This document shows positions 36,592 to 45,905 of a DNA stretch of 64,000 nucleotides, in pieces (positions within the stretch are counted from its first letter, which is position 1; every line of letters begins with the position of its first letter). Source of the stretch: Candidatus Gastranaerophilales bacterium (GTDB lineage Bacteria; Cyanobacteriota; Vampirovibrionia; Gastranaerophilales; Gastranaerophilaceae); the NCBI GenBank assembly GCA_944324245.1, contig CALUVO010000105.1:1-64000 (forward strand), given 5' to 3'. Position numbers and translations under genes: made by a program. Under the pieces are notes generated by a model. It had not been told where the DNA came from and did no database searches. It saw only the letters and a program-made list of their open reading frames with translations.

Positions 36592-37448
36592 TTTATTATC
36601 TCCTTAAGAGCTGAATGCTCTTCCTCACTCAAATGAAAGACCTCTGATTCATCAGGAAACTTAGCCGATGTAACATCAGAAATATAATTTTTTGCAGCCT
36701 CTGATATAATATCTTTCAAATTGGAATATCTTCTTGCAAATTTTGGCTTAAATTCAGAATATTTACCCAGAATATCATCAGCTACAAGTACCTGACCGTC
36801 AGTGTATCTGCCTGCACCTATACCTATGGTAGGTACATCAAGGTTTTCCGTAATTAATTTTGCAGATTCTTCCGGAACCATTTCTAAAACTACTGCAAAA
36901 GCACCTGCTTCTTGTAATTTTTTAGCCTGATTCAAAATAAATTTTGTATTTTGCGCAGATTTTCCCTGAATTTTGTATCCGCCAAGCACATTTAAATACT
37001 GGGGAGTAAAGCCGAGATGTCCTACAACAGGAATACCTGACTCTACACATCTTTTTACAACACTCAAAATAAAATCAGTTGCGCCTTCCAGTTTTACAGC
37101 GGAAGCGCCGGCTCTTATAAGTTCACCGGCATTTTTTACGGCCTCTTCAATTGAAGCATGATAGCTCATAAAAGGCATATCGGCTACAACAAGGCATCTT
37201 TTTGCACCTCTTGATACTGCAGCAGTAAATATTTGCATTTCTGTCATTGTAACGTGATGAGTTGATTCATAACCGAGTACTACCATACCTAAAGAATCAC
37301 CAACAAGAATAGAATCAACGCCGGCATCATCAAAATACTTTGCCGTAGAACAGTCATATGCAGTGAGCATTGTGATTTTTTCTTTATTTTCTTTTTTCTT
37401 TAAGAAAGTACTTACGGTTACATCTTTCAATTTAGTTTCGACTGACAT
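36588..37448 (-). CDS. panB: Ketopantoate hydroxymethyltransferase
   Basis: Transfers a hydroxymethyl group from methylene-tetrahydrofolate to ketoisovalerate, which also serves the ilvC pathway. The 286-residue protein has MLTAYDCSTAKYFDDAGVD, LVGDSLGMVVLGYEST, KLEGA and GIGAGRYTDGQVLVADD, all as in PanB. AGGTG lies before the ATG. The start of panC overlaps its stop by 4 bases. yvcK ends 18 bases upstream, so the promoter may lie farther back. Confidence 0.95.
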   Translation of the reverse strand: MSVETKLKDVTVSTFLKKKENKEKITMLTAYDCSTAKYFDDAGVDSILVGDSLGMVVLGYESTHHVTMTEMQIFTAAVSRGAKRCLVVADMPFMSYHASIEEAVKNAGELIRAGASAVKLEGATDFILSVVKRCVESGIPVVGHLGFTPQYLNVLGGYKIQGKSAQNTKFILNQAKKLQEAGAFAVVLEMVPEESAKLITENLDVPTIGIGAGRYTDGQVLVADDILGKYSEFKPKFARRYSNLKDIISEAAKNYISDVTSAKFPDESEVFHLSEEEHSALKEIIK

Positions 37449-37466
37449 AATAACACCTGCTGCTTA

Positions 37467-38792
37467 TTATTTTTGCTTTTTGTCTTTTGTTTTTAACTGT
37501 TTTTTATACCAGTATGCAATTGCACGGGCAAGTCTTGAGGGGCTGTGTCTAACATACTTCTGGTCATTTTCTTCATACAATCTGGTTGTCACAACATTGA
37601 TATTCTTTGCTTTTATTGCATCTATATCCACAACAACAGGGAATGAATTTGATTTTTCATAATCCGGTGATAAATCATCCGGCAGCGAATTATTAACAAG
37701 TACTGCCTGTACCATATCAGGATAACCTGCATGGTCAAGTATAGCCTGAATGTGATCTGAAGCACTGTATCCGGTAGTTTCTCCCGGTTGTGTCATAATA
37801 TTGCAAACATAAATCTTTTTAGCGGAAGATTTTGAAATTGCTTCTGCAATTTCTTTTATTAAAAGGTTTGGAATTACACTGGTATATAAACTTCCGGGGC
37901 CAAGTATAATTAAATCGGCTTCTTTGATTGCCTGTATTACCTCGGGAAGCGGTTTGCAATGTGAAGGTACGGTAAATAATCTTTTTATTTTTTTACCTGT
38001 TTCAGGTATATTAGATTCGCCTTCAACAATAGTTCCGTCTTCCATTTCTGCAGAAAGCTTCATATCGTCAAGTGTTGAAGGTAATACTCTTCCCCTGATA
38101 TTTAATACTTTGGAAGATTCTTGTACAGCACGAACCATATTTCCTGTAATAGAGCATAATGCCGTTAGGAAAAGATTGCCAAAGCTGTGACCTTCCAGAC
38201 CTTCACCGGTTTTAAATCTGTATTGAAAGAGCTTGGTAACCAGATCTTCATCATCGGCAAGTGCTGCAATACAGTTTCTGATATCACCGGGCGGCAAAAT
38301 ACCCATTTCCTGTCTCAATCTTCCAGAGCTGCCGCCGTCATCACCTACAGTAACAACTGCAGTAATATTATTAGTAATTTTTTTAATGCCTTTAAGCATT
38401 GTTGAAAGTCCGGTACCGCCGCCAACTGCAACAATTTTAGGACCGTAATTCAATTTTCTTCTTTTGTACAAAGATTCAAGAAGAGCATGCCTGTCTCTGT
38501 CCTCAGTAAGATCAAGAATGGAATAATTTGTATTTTTCCATCCTTTTAAAAACACGTATGCACCCAGAAGTACCAGTATAACACCGAGTAATTCCTGATT
38601 AACAGTTACTGCTATGTATTTAAGAATGCCTACCGCAAAATACACCGGTCTCATGTTAAATAGCACACAGAGCCCTAAAAGAGCAATTACAGTACCGATT
38701 ATAATGAGACCGAACCACCTTTTGACCTGCAAACCGGGCAGCAGCCAGCCTGCATCTTTTGGCATTCTTATTTTATATAAAATCTTTTTCAA
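37467..38792 (-). CDS. yvcK: YvcK/CofD-family gluconeogenesis factor with membrane anchor
   Basis: Member of the YvcK group, which binds UDP-sugars and affects cell shape and carbon use in other bacteria. Two membrane helices at about 27-47 and 67-84 precede the Rossmann domain, with VAVGGGTGLSTMLKG at 121-135, GDDGGSSGRLRQ around 153-164 and LGPGSLYTSVIPNLL. The start codon is TTG at 38792, chosen because GGGAG is 7 bases upstream and there is no better in-frame ATG. The catalytic function is not established for the family. Confidence 0.9.
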   Translation of the reverse strand: MKKILYKIRMPKDAGWLLPGLQVKRWFGLIIIGTVIALLGLCVLFNMRPVYFAVGILKYIAVTVNQELLGVILVLLGAYVFLKGWKNTNYSILDLTEDRDRHALLESLYKRRKLNYGPKIVAVGGGTGLSTMLKGIKKITNNITAVVTVGDDGGSSGRLRQEMGILPPGDIRNCIAALADDEDLVTKLFQYRFKTGEGLEGHSFGNLFLTALCSITGNMVRAVQESSKVLNIRGRVLPSTLDDMKLSAEMEDGTIVEGESNIPETGKKIKRLFTVPSHCKPLPEVIQAIKEADLIILGPGSLYTSVIPNLLIKEIAEAISKSSAKKIYVCNIMTQPGETTGYSASDHIQAILDHAGYPDMVQAVLVNNSLPDDLSPDYEKSNSFPVVVDIDAIKAKNINVVTTRLYEENDQKYVRHSPSRLARAIAYWYKKQLKTKDKKQK

Positions 38793-38815
38793 AATTTTTC
38801 TCCCAGATAATCTAA

Positions 38816-39496
38816 TTAATCAACCCAGCCTGATGAAACAACATTGTTGAAATTTACAGGTCTTGCCTGAGCAAACTCCATGGCTTTCTCTACCAGCTCT
38901 TTGGCATCATTACTTATACAATGAAAATGAAGGGTGTCAGGACATTTATTTTCTGCAATAAGAGCTTTTAGTTTTTCAACCGAAGCATCATTTTCTATAA
39001 TAAGTTCCTGCGCAATATTCATATTCAGCTCTTTGGCAGTCTGCTTAAATATCTCACTTACAGGCCCATACAGAATAAACCACTTATTAAATTTTTTAAT
39101 TGAGTTTAAGAGTTTCAGCGCAAAATCCTTATTGTCTTTTAAAAGTTCATACATAGCCCCGTGAGGTCTCACATGCTCTATATTCAAGCTGTATGCCTTT
39201 GCAAAAGCTGAAATAGCACCGAGTTGATAAAGGACAATTGCTTCAATCTCTTCCTCCGTCATATCTGAAGGATTAGTACTTGTATCGGAAAAACCAATCA
39301 GAGCACCGAGAACTTTGCTCTTGAATTTACAATGTTCAACAGCATGTTTCATAGATATCGGATTACCGCTATGCAAGCCGCAGGCTATATTAACAGAGCT
39401 AACGTTATCTATCATTTCGAAAGATTTATCTTCGTTATCAGAAGATTGAGCCAAATCTATATTAAAATCTATAAATTTTTTCTTATTTTCTTCCAT
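38816..39496 (-). CDS. PxpA/LamB-YcsF-like protein (diverged)
   Basis: Resembles 5-oxoprolinase subunit A. FNIDLAQSS matches the family start N-x-D-x-G-E only in part, followed by SVNIACGLHSGNPISM, where the usual NIACGFHAGDP is expected, and VRPHGAMYELL. I choose ATG 39496 with TGGAG upstream; the frame is open to 39547. The gene stands without pxpB or pxpC, and several consensus residues differ, so its substrate may not be 5-oxoproline. It is divergent from rimP. Confidence 0.7.
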   Translation of the reverse strand: MEENKKKFIDFNIDLAQSSDNEDKSFEMIDNVSSVNIACGLHSGNPISMKHAVEHCKFKSKVLGALIGFSDTSTNPSDMTEEEIEAIVLYQLGAISAFAKAYSLNIEHVRPHGAMYELLKDNKDFALKLLNSIKKFNKWFILYGPVSEIFKQTAKELNMNIAQELIIENDASVEKLKALIAENKCPDTLHFHCISNDAKELVEKAMEFAQARPVNFNNVVSSGWVD

Positions 39497-39629
39497 TAAA
39501 AACTCCACATCCAAATCCGCTTTACAAATTAAATTATAACTCATCAAATTTGTTAGTCTATAATTAAAAATTAAGAATTGATAAAGAATTGTTTTACGAA
39601 AGTTGAAAAATTCTGTTTAGATGTTAATA

Positions 39630-39635
39630 TATAAT
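39630..39635 (+). promoter_or_regulatory. Candidate -10 TATAAT for rimP-nusA
   Basis: TATAAT just upstream of the leader hairpin at 39645. TTGAAA at 39603-39608 is present but the spacer is 21 bases, longer than usual, so the assignment is provisional. Confidence 0.4.
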
Positions 39636-39644
39636 TGTAAGCTG

Positions 39645-39677
39645 AAAAGAAACGGTAACCCCGTTTCTTTTTTTCTT
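39645..39677 (+). terminator. Terminator-like hairpin in the rimP-nusA leader
   Basis: AAAAGAAACGG (39645-39655) pairs perfectly with CCGTTTCTTTT (39661-39671) around TAACC and ends in a T run. It is only 16 bases before the rimP start, and no plus-strand gene lies upstream to be terminated. It is a candidate attenuator or a 5'-end stabilising hairpin. See the finding. Confidence 0.7.
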
Positions 39678-39692
39678 AAAAGAGGAGAAAAT

Positions 39693-40181
39693 ATGGAACC
39701 AAAACACATAAATAAAGCAGAAATACTTGAAAAACTGGCTCCGCTTATTGACAATACGGCAATGAGATACAATATGATTCCTCTTGAAGTTGATTTTTCA
39801 AAAGAAAACGGCAAGTGGTTTTTGCGTATATTTTTATACAAAGAAGACGGAGTAACACTCGACGATTGTGAAAATGTTTCAAAAAGCCTTAATCCGTTTT
39901 TAGATGGAATAATTCCTGTGAAATTTTATCTTGAAGTCAGCTCACCGGGTTTGGACAGAAAACTTAAATCAGACAAAGAATACATAATCTTTCAGGGAAA
40001 ATTAATTAATTTAAAGCTGAAAAGTTTGATTGAAGGAACAGAAGAAAAGCAATTTTTGTGCAAAATACTGGACTTTGATCCGGAAAACGGGCTGAAAGTT
40101 TTAAAAATTGATGAAAACAAAGAACTTATTGTTCCAAAAGACAAAATATACAGAGCACAATTACAAATTGAAGACATATAA
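39693..40181 (+). CDS. rimP: Ribosome maturation factor RimP
   Basis: Assembles the small ribosomal subunit. The 162-residue protein has an N-terminal alpha/beta domain with RIFLYKEDGVTLDDCENVSK and EVSSPGLDRKL, then a C-terminal SH3-like half. AGGAG precedes ATG 39693; the frame is open to 39621, but that start would run through the leader hairpin. nusA begins 11 bases after the stop, the widely conserved rimP-nusA pair. The usual next genes rbfA and infB are not here. Confidence 0.94.
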   Translation: MEPKHINKAEILEKLAPLIDNTAMRYNMIPLEVDFSKENGKWFLRIFLYKEDGVTLDDCENVSKSLNPFLDGIIPVKFYLEVSSPGLDRKLKSDKEYIIFQGKLINLKLKSLIEGTEEKQFLCKILDFDPENGLKVLKIDENKELIVPKDKIYRAQLQIEDI

Positions 40182-40192
40182 AGGAGAAAAAG

Positions 40193-41440
40193 ATGATTAA
40201 AATCGGTACAGCTCTTTTTGAAGCAACAGAAGAACTGGAAAGAGAAAAAGGCATTTCCAAAGAAGTTATTATTGAGTCTTTAAAAGATGCACTTGTTGCA
40301 GCTTATAAAAAGCATATTAAAGTTAAAGAAGCTCCGAACGTAGAAGCAATTCTTGATGAAGTTTCAGGCGAAATCGGCGTATTCAGAACAAAACTCGTTG
40401 TTGAAAATGTTGAAGATGAAAATCTTGAAATCTCGCTAGAAGATGCAAAAGAAATCGATGACGAAGTAGAACTTGAAGATGAAGTAAAAATAGAAGTTAC
40501 ACCGGAAAACTTTGGCCGTATCGCAGCACAGGCAGCTAAACAGGTAATCACACAAAGAATAAGAGAAGCTGAAAGAAAACTCGTTCTTGATGAATTTATG
40601 GAAAAGAAAGGGACTCTTACAACCGGCATTATTCAGCGTGTTGAAAACAGAAATGTATTTGTAAACATTGGCAAAACAGATGCAATACTTCCATTCAAAG
40701 AACAGATTCCTGGTGAATACTACAAACCCAGCAACAGAATCAGAGTATTTGTTCTTAATGTAAAAGAAACAAACAGATTGCCTCAGGTTATTGTTTCTCA
40801 CGCACATGCAGAAATCGTCAGAGAATTGTTTGAATTAGAAGTACCGGAAATTGAAGACGGCATTGTAGAAATTAAATCTATTGCAAGAGAAGCCGGATTT
40901 AGAACTAAATTGGCGGTACACTCAAATGACCCTGAAATCGATTCAGTGGGTGCCTGCATAGGGCCAAGAGGTTCCAGAATCCAAACAATCGTCGGAGAAC
41001 TTAAAAACGAAAAAATCGATATTGTAAGATGGTCTGAGGACCCTGTTGAATATATAGTAAATGCATTATCTCCTGCAAGAATCATCTCTGTAGATATTCT
41101 TGCTGATGATGAAAATGCACATGAAGCACTCGTTATAGTACCCGATGACCAGTTGAGTCTTGCTATCGGTCGTGAAGGACAAAATGTAAGACTTGCTCAC
41201 AAGCTGACAGGCTGGAAAATTGATATCAAAAACGAATCTCAAGCAGCACAGGCAGAAGCAGCTTATCAGTCTCAATACGAAGAAGAACAGCCTGTTGAGG
41301 ATGACTATATCGATGAATCTGCAGAAAATGAAGAAGAACCAATCGTTGAAGAAGAATACGGAATCGACGCAGAAGATATGGTAGAAGAAGTACCTGAAGA
41401 TGAAGTTGCTGAACAAGACAACGACTCAGATGAAGAGTAA
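40193..41440 (+). CDS. nusA: Transcription elongation/termination factor NusA
   Basis: Binds RNA polymerase and modulates pausing and termination. The 415-residue protein has an N-terminal domain, an S1 domain at about 135-200 (KGTLTTGIIQRVENRNVFV), KH1 and KH2 with IGPRGSRIQTIVGEL and AIGREGQNVRLAHKLTGWKIDI at about 260-350, and a 65-residue very acidic tail (Glu/Asp). AAGGAG precedes the ATG. A terminator follows at 41456, so the operon is rimP-nusA alone. Confidence 0.95.
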   Translation: MIKIGTALFEATEELEREKGISKEVIIESLKDALVAAYKKHIKVKEAPNVEAILDEVSGEIGVFRTKLVVENVEDENLEISLEDAKEIDDEVELEDEVKIEVTPENFGRIAAQAAKQVITQRIREAERKLVLDEFMEKKGTLTTGIIQRVENRNVFVNIGKTDAILPFKEQIPGEYYKPSNRIRVFVLNVKETNRLPQVIVSHAHAEIVRELFELEVPEIEDGIVEIKSIAREAGFRTKLAVHSNDPEIDSVGACIGPRGSRIQTIVGELKNEKIDIVRWSEDPVEYIVNALSPARIISVDILADDENAHEALVIVPDDQLSLAIGREGQNVRLAHKLTGWKIDIKNESQAAQAEAAYQSQYEEEQPVEDDYIDESAENEEEPIVEEEYGIDAEDMVEEVPEDEVAEQDNDSDEE

Positions 41441-41455
41441 TTCATAATCCTAAAT

Positions 41456-41492
41456 AAAATAGAGGAACCTTTTTTCAGGGTTCCTCTATTTT
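41456..41492. terminator. Bidirectional terminator inside the end of the U32 gene
   Basis: AAAATAGAGGAACC (41456-41469) pairs perfectly with GGTTCCTCTATTTT (41479-41492). It terminates nusA on the plus strand; the last codons and stop of the minus-strand U32 gene (41475) lie in it. Both sides are A/T-rich, so it can work for either strand, though for the U32 gene it would overlap the coding end. Confidence 0.8.
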
Positions 41493-43274
41493 CATAATAC
41501 ATTTATTACAATCGAATTTTAAAGGATATTTTACGCCGTATTCGTCTAATAAAAATAAATCTCCTGTGACTTTAGATTTTTTAAGACAAATACCCGCAAA
41601 ATCTCTTATACAGTGCTTTGTTTTCATTAAAAGAATCTTTTCTCTATTTTCACCGCATTCAGGAGAAAACTCTTTAACATTGCAGCCGCATTTTTCATAA
41701 AAAGCTTTTGAGAGACTGTTAGAAATATTAAAAGAATAATCCAAATCTTTTACCGGATATTCAGGATATAAATTTACTGCATTTCGCCTTTGAAATTTGT
41801 AGTTATTTTGCGACAGTTCAGACAGCTGATTTATACAACTGCGCCTTATCTCATTCAATTTTGAAACAGGAATAAAAAGATTAAACGAAGCATCTACATG
41901 TATTTCAGAAGCATAAAATTCAGTATTACCAAGCTTTGAAAGCTGCTTAATAAGGGTATCCTTAGCTTTTTCTAGATTATCAGCAGTCTCAAACACCTCT
42001 GAGTAGTTATAAATTATCTCATTATTTTCAAAAGACTTAATAACTATTTTTTTATTATCCGCAAATATTTTTATCGGAATTTTTCTCTTAAAATCTGCAG
42101 AATCAAGCGATTTAGAGAATTTCGAGTCATAATTTCTGTATAAAACCGTCCCATTTGTTATGGCAGAAGCATCCAGCACTTCTATTGAGGTTTTGCTAAC
42201 AGTTTTTACGGTTGTTCCGCTAAGGACATTATTTCTATCTAAAAATGCAAGCCTGTCACCTGCGATTAAATCATGTTTCGAATCAATGACAAGATTTTTG
42301 CCTTTGATTAATTTTACTTTTCCTATTTTTTCCCCCATAAATTTTGGAGAAAGAGGATTGATATACTTCTTTCGTTTTCCGTCAAAATAAAAATCCGTAT
42401 AACCCCTGTTAAAGGTTTTATTAACATCAGGGTGAAAATCTGTCTGTATAACTCCGACAGAGGGTCTTAAATCTTTTGAAATTTTATCAATCTCTTTTCT
42501 GTAAAAAGAGACAATATTTGTGACATAGTCTTTATCTTTAAGCCGTCCTTCTATTTTTAGTGAAGTTACACCTGCGATAATTAATTCTTTTAAGTGCAAT
42601 GAAAGATTGTTATCCTTCATAGACAATAAATACTGATTATCTATCAGTACATTTCCTTTTTCATCAACAAGTGAATATTTTTTTCTGCAGGGCTGTGCAC
42701 ATTCTCCTCTGTTAGCACTTCTTCCTCCTATATAGTGGCTAAGATAACATTGTCCGCTATAGCATACACACAATGCCCCATGTACAAAAACTTCTGTCTC
42801 GATACCAACATTTTCAGTAATATTTCTAATCTCATCCAAAGAAAACTCACGGGGAAGCACAACACGCTGCACATTCATGTCCTTTAAAAACTTAATTTTT
42901 TCGAGAGAATCATTATTGCACTGGGTGCTTGCATGCAGTGCTATCGGGGGGAGGTTCATTTCAAAAATTGAATAATCCTGAAAAATTATTGCATCAACGC
43001 CCGCATCATATAGCTGCCATATTAATTTTTCTACCCTTGGCAGTTCATCCTCGAAAATAATAGTATTTACAGTTACATAGATTTTTACAAGAAATTTATG
43101 TGCATAACGAACGATTTCTTCTATGTCAGCAAGTGAATTTCCGGCTTTTTTGCGTGCCCCAAAAGAGCCTGCACCTATATAGACAGCATCAGCACCTGCA
43201 TTTATAGCAGCTATTGCACACTCTTTATTTTTTGCCGGTGCTAGTAATTCTATTTTTAAATCATTTCCAATCAT
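41475..43274 (-). CDS. Peptidase U32-family protein (RlhA-like)
   Basis: Members act on RNA rather than peptides: RlhA hydroxylates a 23S rRNA cytidine, TrhP a tRNA uridine. The 599-residue protein has the N-terminal TIM-barrel start ELLAPAKNKECAIAAINAGAD, the U32 signature HGALCVCYSGQCYLS at 165-179 and CAQPCR at 192-197; C169, C176, C192 and C196 match the iron-sulfur cysteines of the family. The C-terminal 200 residues fit a DUF3656-like extension, which favours RlhA. It stands alone, with its stop inside the nusA terminator. Confidence 0.85.
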   Translation of the reverse strand: MIGNDLKIELLAPAKNKECAIAAINAGADAVYIGAGSFGARKKAGNSLADIEEIVRYAHKFLVKIYVTVNTIIFEDELPRVEKLIWQLYDAGVDAIIFQDYSIFEMNLPPIALHASTQCNNDSLEKIKFLKDMNVQRVVLPREFSLDEIRNITENVGIETEVFVHGALCVCYSGQCYLSHYIGGRSANRGECAQPCRKKYSLVDEKGNVLIDNQYLLSMKDNNLSLHLKELIIAGVTSLKIEGRLKDKDYVTNIVSFYRKEIDKISKDLRPSVGVIQTDFHPDVNKTFNRGYTDFYFDGKRKKYINPLSPKFMGEKIGKVKLIKGKNLVIDSKHDLIAGDRLAFLDRNNVLSGTTVKTVSKTSIEVLDASAITNGTVLYRNYDSKFSKSLDSADFKRKIPIKIFADNKKIVIKSFENNEIIYNYSEVFETADNLEKAKDTLIKQLSKLGNTEFYASEIHVDASFNLFIPVSKLNEIRRSCINQLSELSQNNYKFQRRNAVNLYPEYPVKDLDYSFNISNSLSKAFYEKCGCNVKEFSPECGENREKILLMKTKHCIRDFAGICLKKSKVTGDLFLLDEYGVKYPLKFDCNKCIMKIEEP

Positions 43275-43384
43275 TACAAAAATTATACAATAATTAATAA
43301 AAATCTCTCAAAACTCGTGACAATTCAGTATGTTTTTATTACGATAATGTTAAACTCAAGAATAATGCACAAAGGAGAATAAAA

Positions 43385-43888
43385 ATGCAAGTTATTTTGA
43401 AAAAAGATGTACAAAACGTAGGTGAAGCCGGTGATGTAGTAAATGTTAAAGACGGCTACGCTAGAAACTTTTTAATCCCACAAAATGTAGCAGAAATCGC
43501 AACGGAAGGCGCTTTAAAAAACAGAGAACAAAATTTAGCCAGAATCAAAGCTAAACAGGAAAAACTTCATCAGGAAGCTCTTGAACTGGCTAAAAAGATA
43601 GAAGCTCTTGAAAAGTTGGAACTTTCTGCTAGAGCAGGTGAATCAGGAAAATTGTTCGGTACTATTACTACTAAAAAACTGGCTGAAGAATTGAATGCCA
43701 AATTAGGCACTTCTATTGACAGAAAGATTATTTCGCTTGATGCTGCAATCAACAAAGTCGGTGAATTCAGAATGTTAATTAAATTGACATCTAAAGTTAA
43801 AACTGAATTACCGGTTATTGTTACAGCTTCTGAAATCATCAAATCTGAAATAGAAGAAGCTCCGGAAACAGAAGAAGCAGCTGAATAA
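43385..43888 (+). CDS. rplI: Ribosomal protein bL9
   Basis: The 167-residue protein has MQVILKKDVQNVGEAGDVV at its start, GYARNFLIPQ near 22-31, the long connecting helix, and the C-terminal domain with KLFGTITTKKLAEELN. It is about 20 residues longer than the common length because of an acidic tail (EEAPETEEAAE). AAAGGAG precedes the ATG. The usual rpsF/rpsR neighbours are absent. A terminator follows at 43910. Confidence 0.96.
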   Translation: MQVILKKDVQNVGEAGDVVNVKDGYARNFLIPQNVAEIATEGALKNREQNLARIKAKQEKLHQEALELAKKIEALEKLELSARAGESGKLFGTITTKKLAEELNAKLGTSIDRKIISLDAAINKVGEFRMLIKLTSKVKTELPVIVTASEIIKSEIEEAPETEEAAE

Positions 43889-43909
43889 GAAAAAATATAA
43901 TAAAGAATA

Positions 43910-43946
43910 AAGAAAGAGCCTGCTTACAATATGCAGGTTCTTTCTT
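43910..43946 (+). terminator. Intrinsic terminator after rplI
   Basis: AAGAAAGAGCCTGC (43910-43923) pairs with GCAGGTTCTTTCTT (43933-43946), 14 bp with one G-U, followed by GTATTTTAAC. Confidence 0.85.
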
Positions 43947-44010
43947 GTATTTTAACAAAAATTAACAAAAAACTGTTTTTCGTCAAAAATTTCAGTTATC
44001 GTGTTTTTAT

Positions 44011-44016
44011 TATAAT
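44011..44016 (+). promoter_or_regulatory. Candidate -10 TATAAT for the 620-aa gene
   Basis: TATAATGTGTG lies 27 bases upstream of the ATG at 44043. No clear -35 is visible. Confidence 0.4.
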
Positions 44017-44042
44017 GTGTGTAAGTATTCACAGGTTATGAA

Positions 44043-45905
44043 ATGTCTCAAAATATTTTATCAAATATACCCAACTATAATGTAAATTACGGACAGAATT
44101 ACGGATATAAAGCCCAACAGACTAACGGGCAAACATTTTCTGCTGCACCAGTTTCTTCTTCAGGAATTATAGAAAACAATCCAATACTAAAACAGGCTGC
44201 AAAAGCTAAAGAAAATGACGGCGGCGGATTTTTTTCCAATTTTCTTATTACTTTAGCAGGCATGTTTGGTTTAAATGAATTTTTGAACAGAAATTTGCAG
44301 GGCGAATATGACAAAACCGTTTTAAAGAAAATGGAAAACGGTATAGACAAAATTGCAAATAGACCTAATATGCAAAAAGGTATAAACTTTCTTTCAAATA
44401 AGAAAAGTCAGCTAAAAAACTGGTTAGAAACAAAAGAACTTTATCAGACTCTTATTAATAAACAAAGTTTGGGAGGAAGCGTAGTAGAAAGTCAGGCTGC
44501 AGGTGTAAGAGGACACCTCGCTTCAAGAGCTGTAGATGCGATAAAAAAATATGTCGATTACCAAACTAAAGCCGGTAATGCAAATTCTGCAGAAGTACAG
44601 AGATTTAAAGTCTTACTTGGCAGAGTTGAGAAGGAATCTTATAAGCATTTAGATGAGATAGCAAAAACTATAAAAAATTCAGGTGCACAACTTGATTTAC
44701 CACTTACAAAAAAACCATGGTGGGGTCTTGGAATCATAAAAAATAAGGTTAATTTAAGAGAAATCTTAAATAAATATAATCTTGTTAATAATTACAAAAA
44801 TGTAGCGCAACCAGTTATTAAAAATGGTGCAAGAGTTTTACAAAAACCATCAATCGGACAAAGAGCAGTTGGCACATTTATGCGTACTGCAGAATGTATA
44901 ACAAACGGTATGTTCGGAGGCAAAGGACTCGTTCTTTTACAATCAGTATTTATTGCAATGGCATTACAGGAAGCAAGAAAAGCAGAAAAAGGCGAAAAGA
45001 CTGGTTCGTTCTTCGGTGCATTGTTTGAACAAATGTCATATATAGGTGCTATCGGTCTTCAGATGCGTGTAGTAAATGCTTTGGCCGGTCTAAAATTTAT
45101 CGGATGGGATAAAAGCAAACATTCAGCTTATCAAGCAGCAATGAAAGCAGTAAATGATGCTGCTAAATCCGGTAATTCTGCAGCATATAATGCGGCTAAA
45201 AATACCTTACAAACAATAAAGAACACAGCATTGAATGGTAAAAAGCTGACATTTTTCCAGAAAATGCTAAAAGGCTTAGGTAATATATTCAGCTTTGGCA
45301 GATTGAATGAAACTATAAGACCGTTAAAAGGTGTAAAAGCATCCTGGATACCTTGGGCACTTAAAACAGGACTCGGCTATGTAGGAAGAGGCGCATTCGT
45401 ATTTATGGTTGTTATCCCTGTTATCGCTTCAATTGCTAAAAATATAGGATATGCAATATTTGGTAAACCGACTAAAACAATTGCAAGAGAAAAAGCAAAA
45501 GAGGAAGCAGAAAAGCTTGCAGCACAGCAAGAACAGCAAAATATTCAACAAACACAGACTCAGCAGCCAGCAGCAACTCAGCAACAAACCTCACAACCAG
45601 CACAGCAGCCTGCACAACAGGCTGTTCAACAGCCGCAACAATCGGCTAAACCAGGGAATTTACTTGATAAAATGAAGCAAAATCAAGCTAATCCTGTAGC
45701 ATCGCAAACATTGCAACCTATTGCATCAACAACTATTAAAAAGACACCGGAAGAAGATGCTGGAATAAAAAGAAGCTATGTTCCAAACGCATATCTCGGA
45801 ACCGAAAATCCTGTAAACCCAGCATCAAGCAGATCAGCTCAAATTGATGAAGTATTAAGAAGGGCTGACATTGCAGAAGCAAGAGCAAGAGCTCTTGGTG
45901 CATAA
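44043..45905 (+). CDS. Unknown Gln-rich membrane protein, 620 aa
   Basis: Family not recognised; it resembles uncharacterised Gastranaerophilales proteins. The N-terminal 40 residues are Asn/Tyr/Gln-rich. Hydrophobic segments lie at about 60-80, 300-315, 338-352 and 455-478, the last being the best membrane helix. Residues 490-545 are almost pure Gln/Ala/Pro/Thr. No signal peptide is present. The final 60 residues are mixed and end in RADIAEARARALGA. The gene has a promoter of its own and no nearby operon partner on this strand. Confidence 0.75.
   Translation: MSQNILSNIPNYNVNYGQNYGYKAQQTNGQTFSAAPVSSSGIIENNPILKQAAKAKENDGGGFFSNFLITLAGMFGLNEFLNRNLQGEYDKTVLKKMENGIDKIANRPNMQKGINFLSNKKSQLKNWLETKELYQTLINKQSLGGSVVESQAAGVRGHLASRAVDAIKKYVDYQTKAGNANSAEVQRFKVLLGRVEKESYKHLDEIAKTIKNSGAQLDLPLTKKPWWGLGIIKNKVNLREILNKYNLVNNYKNVAQPVIKNGARVLQKPSIGQRAVGTFMRTAECITNGMFGGKGLVLLQSVFIAMALQEARKAEKGEKTGSFFGALFEQMSYIGAIGLQMRVVNALAGLKFIGWDKSKHSAYQAAMKAVNDAAKSGNSAAYNAAKNTLQTIKNTALNGKKLTFFQKMLKGLGNIFSFGRLNETIRPLKGVKASWIPWALKTGLGYVGRGAFVFMVVIPVIASIAKNIGYAIFGKPTKTIAREKAKEEAEKLAAQQEQQNIQQTQTQQPAATQQQTSQPAQQPAQQAVQQPQQSAKPGNLLDKMKQNQANPVASQTLQPIASTTIKKTPEEDAGIKRSYVPNAYLGTENPVNPASSRSAQIDEVLRRADIAEARARALGA

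Noticed and set aside
40303-41416. Minus-strand ORFs opposite nusA
   Set aside because: Ser/Phe/Ile-rich shadows of the acidic NusA coding sequence; NusA is unambiguous.
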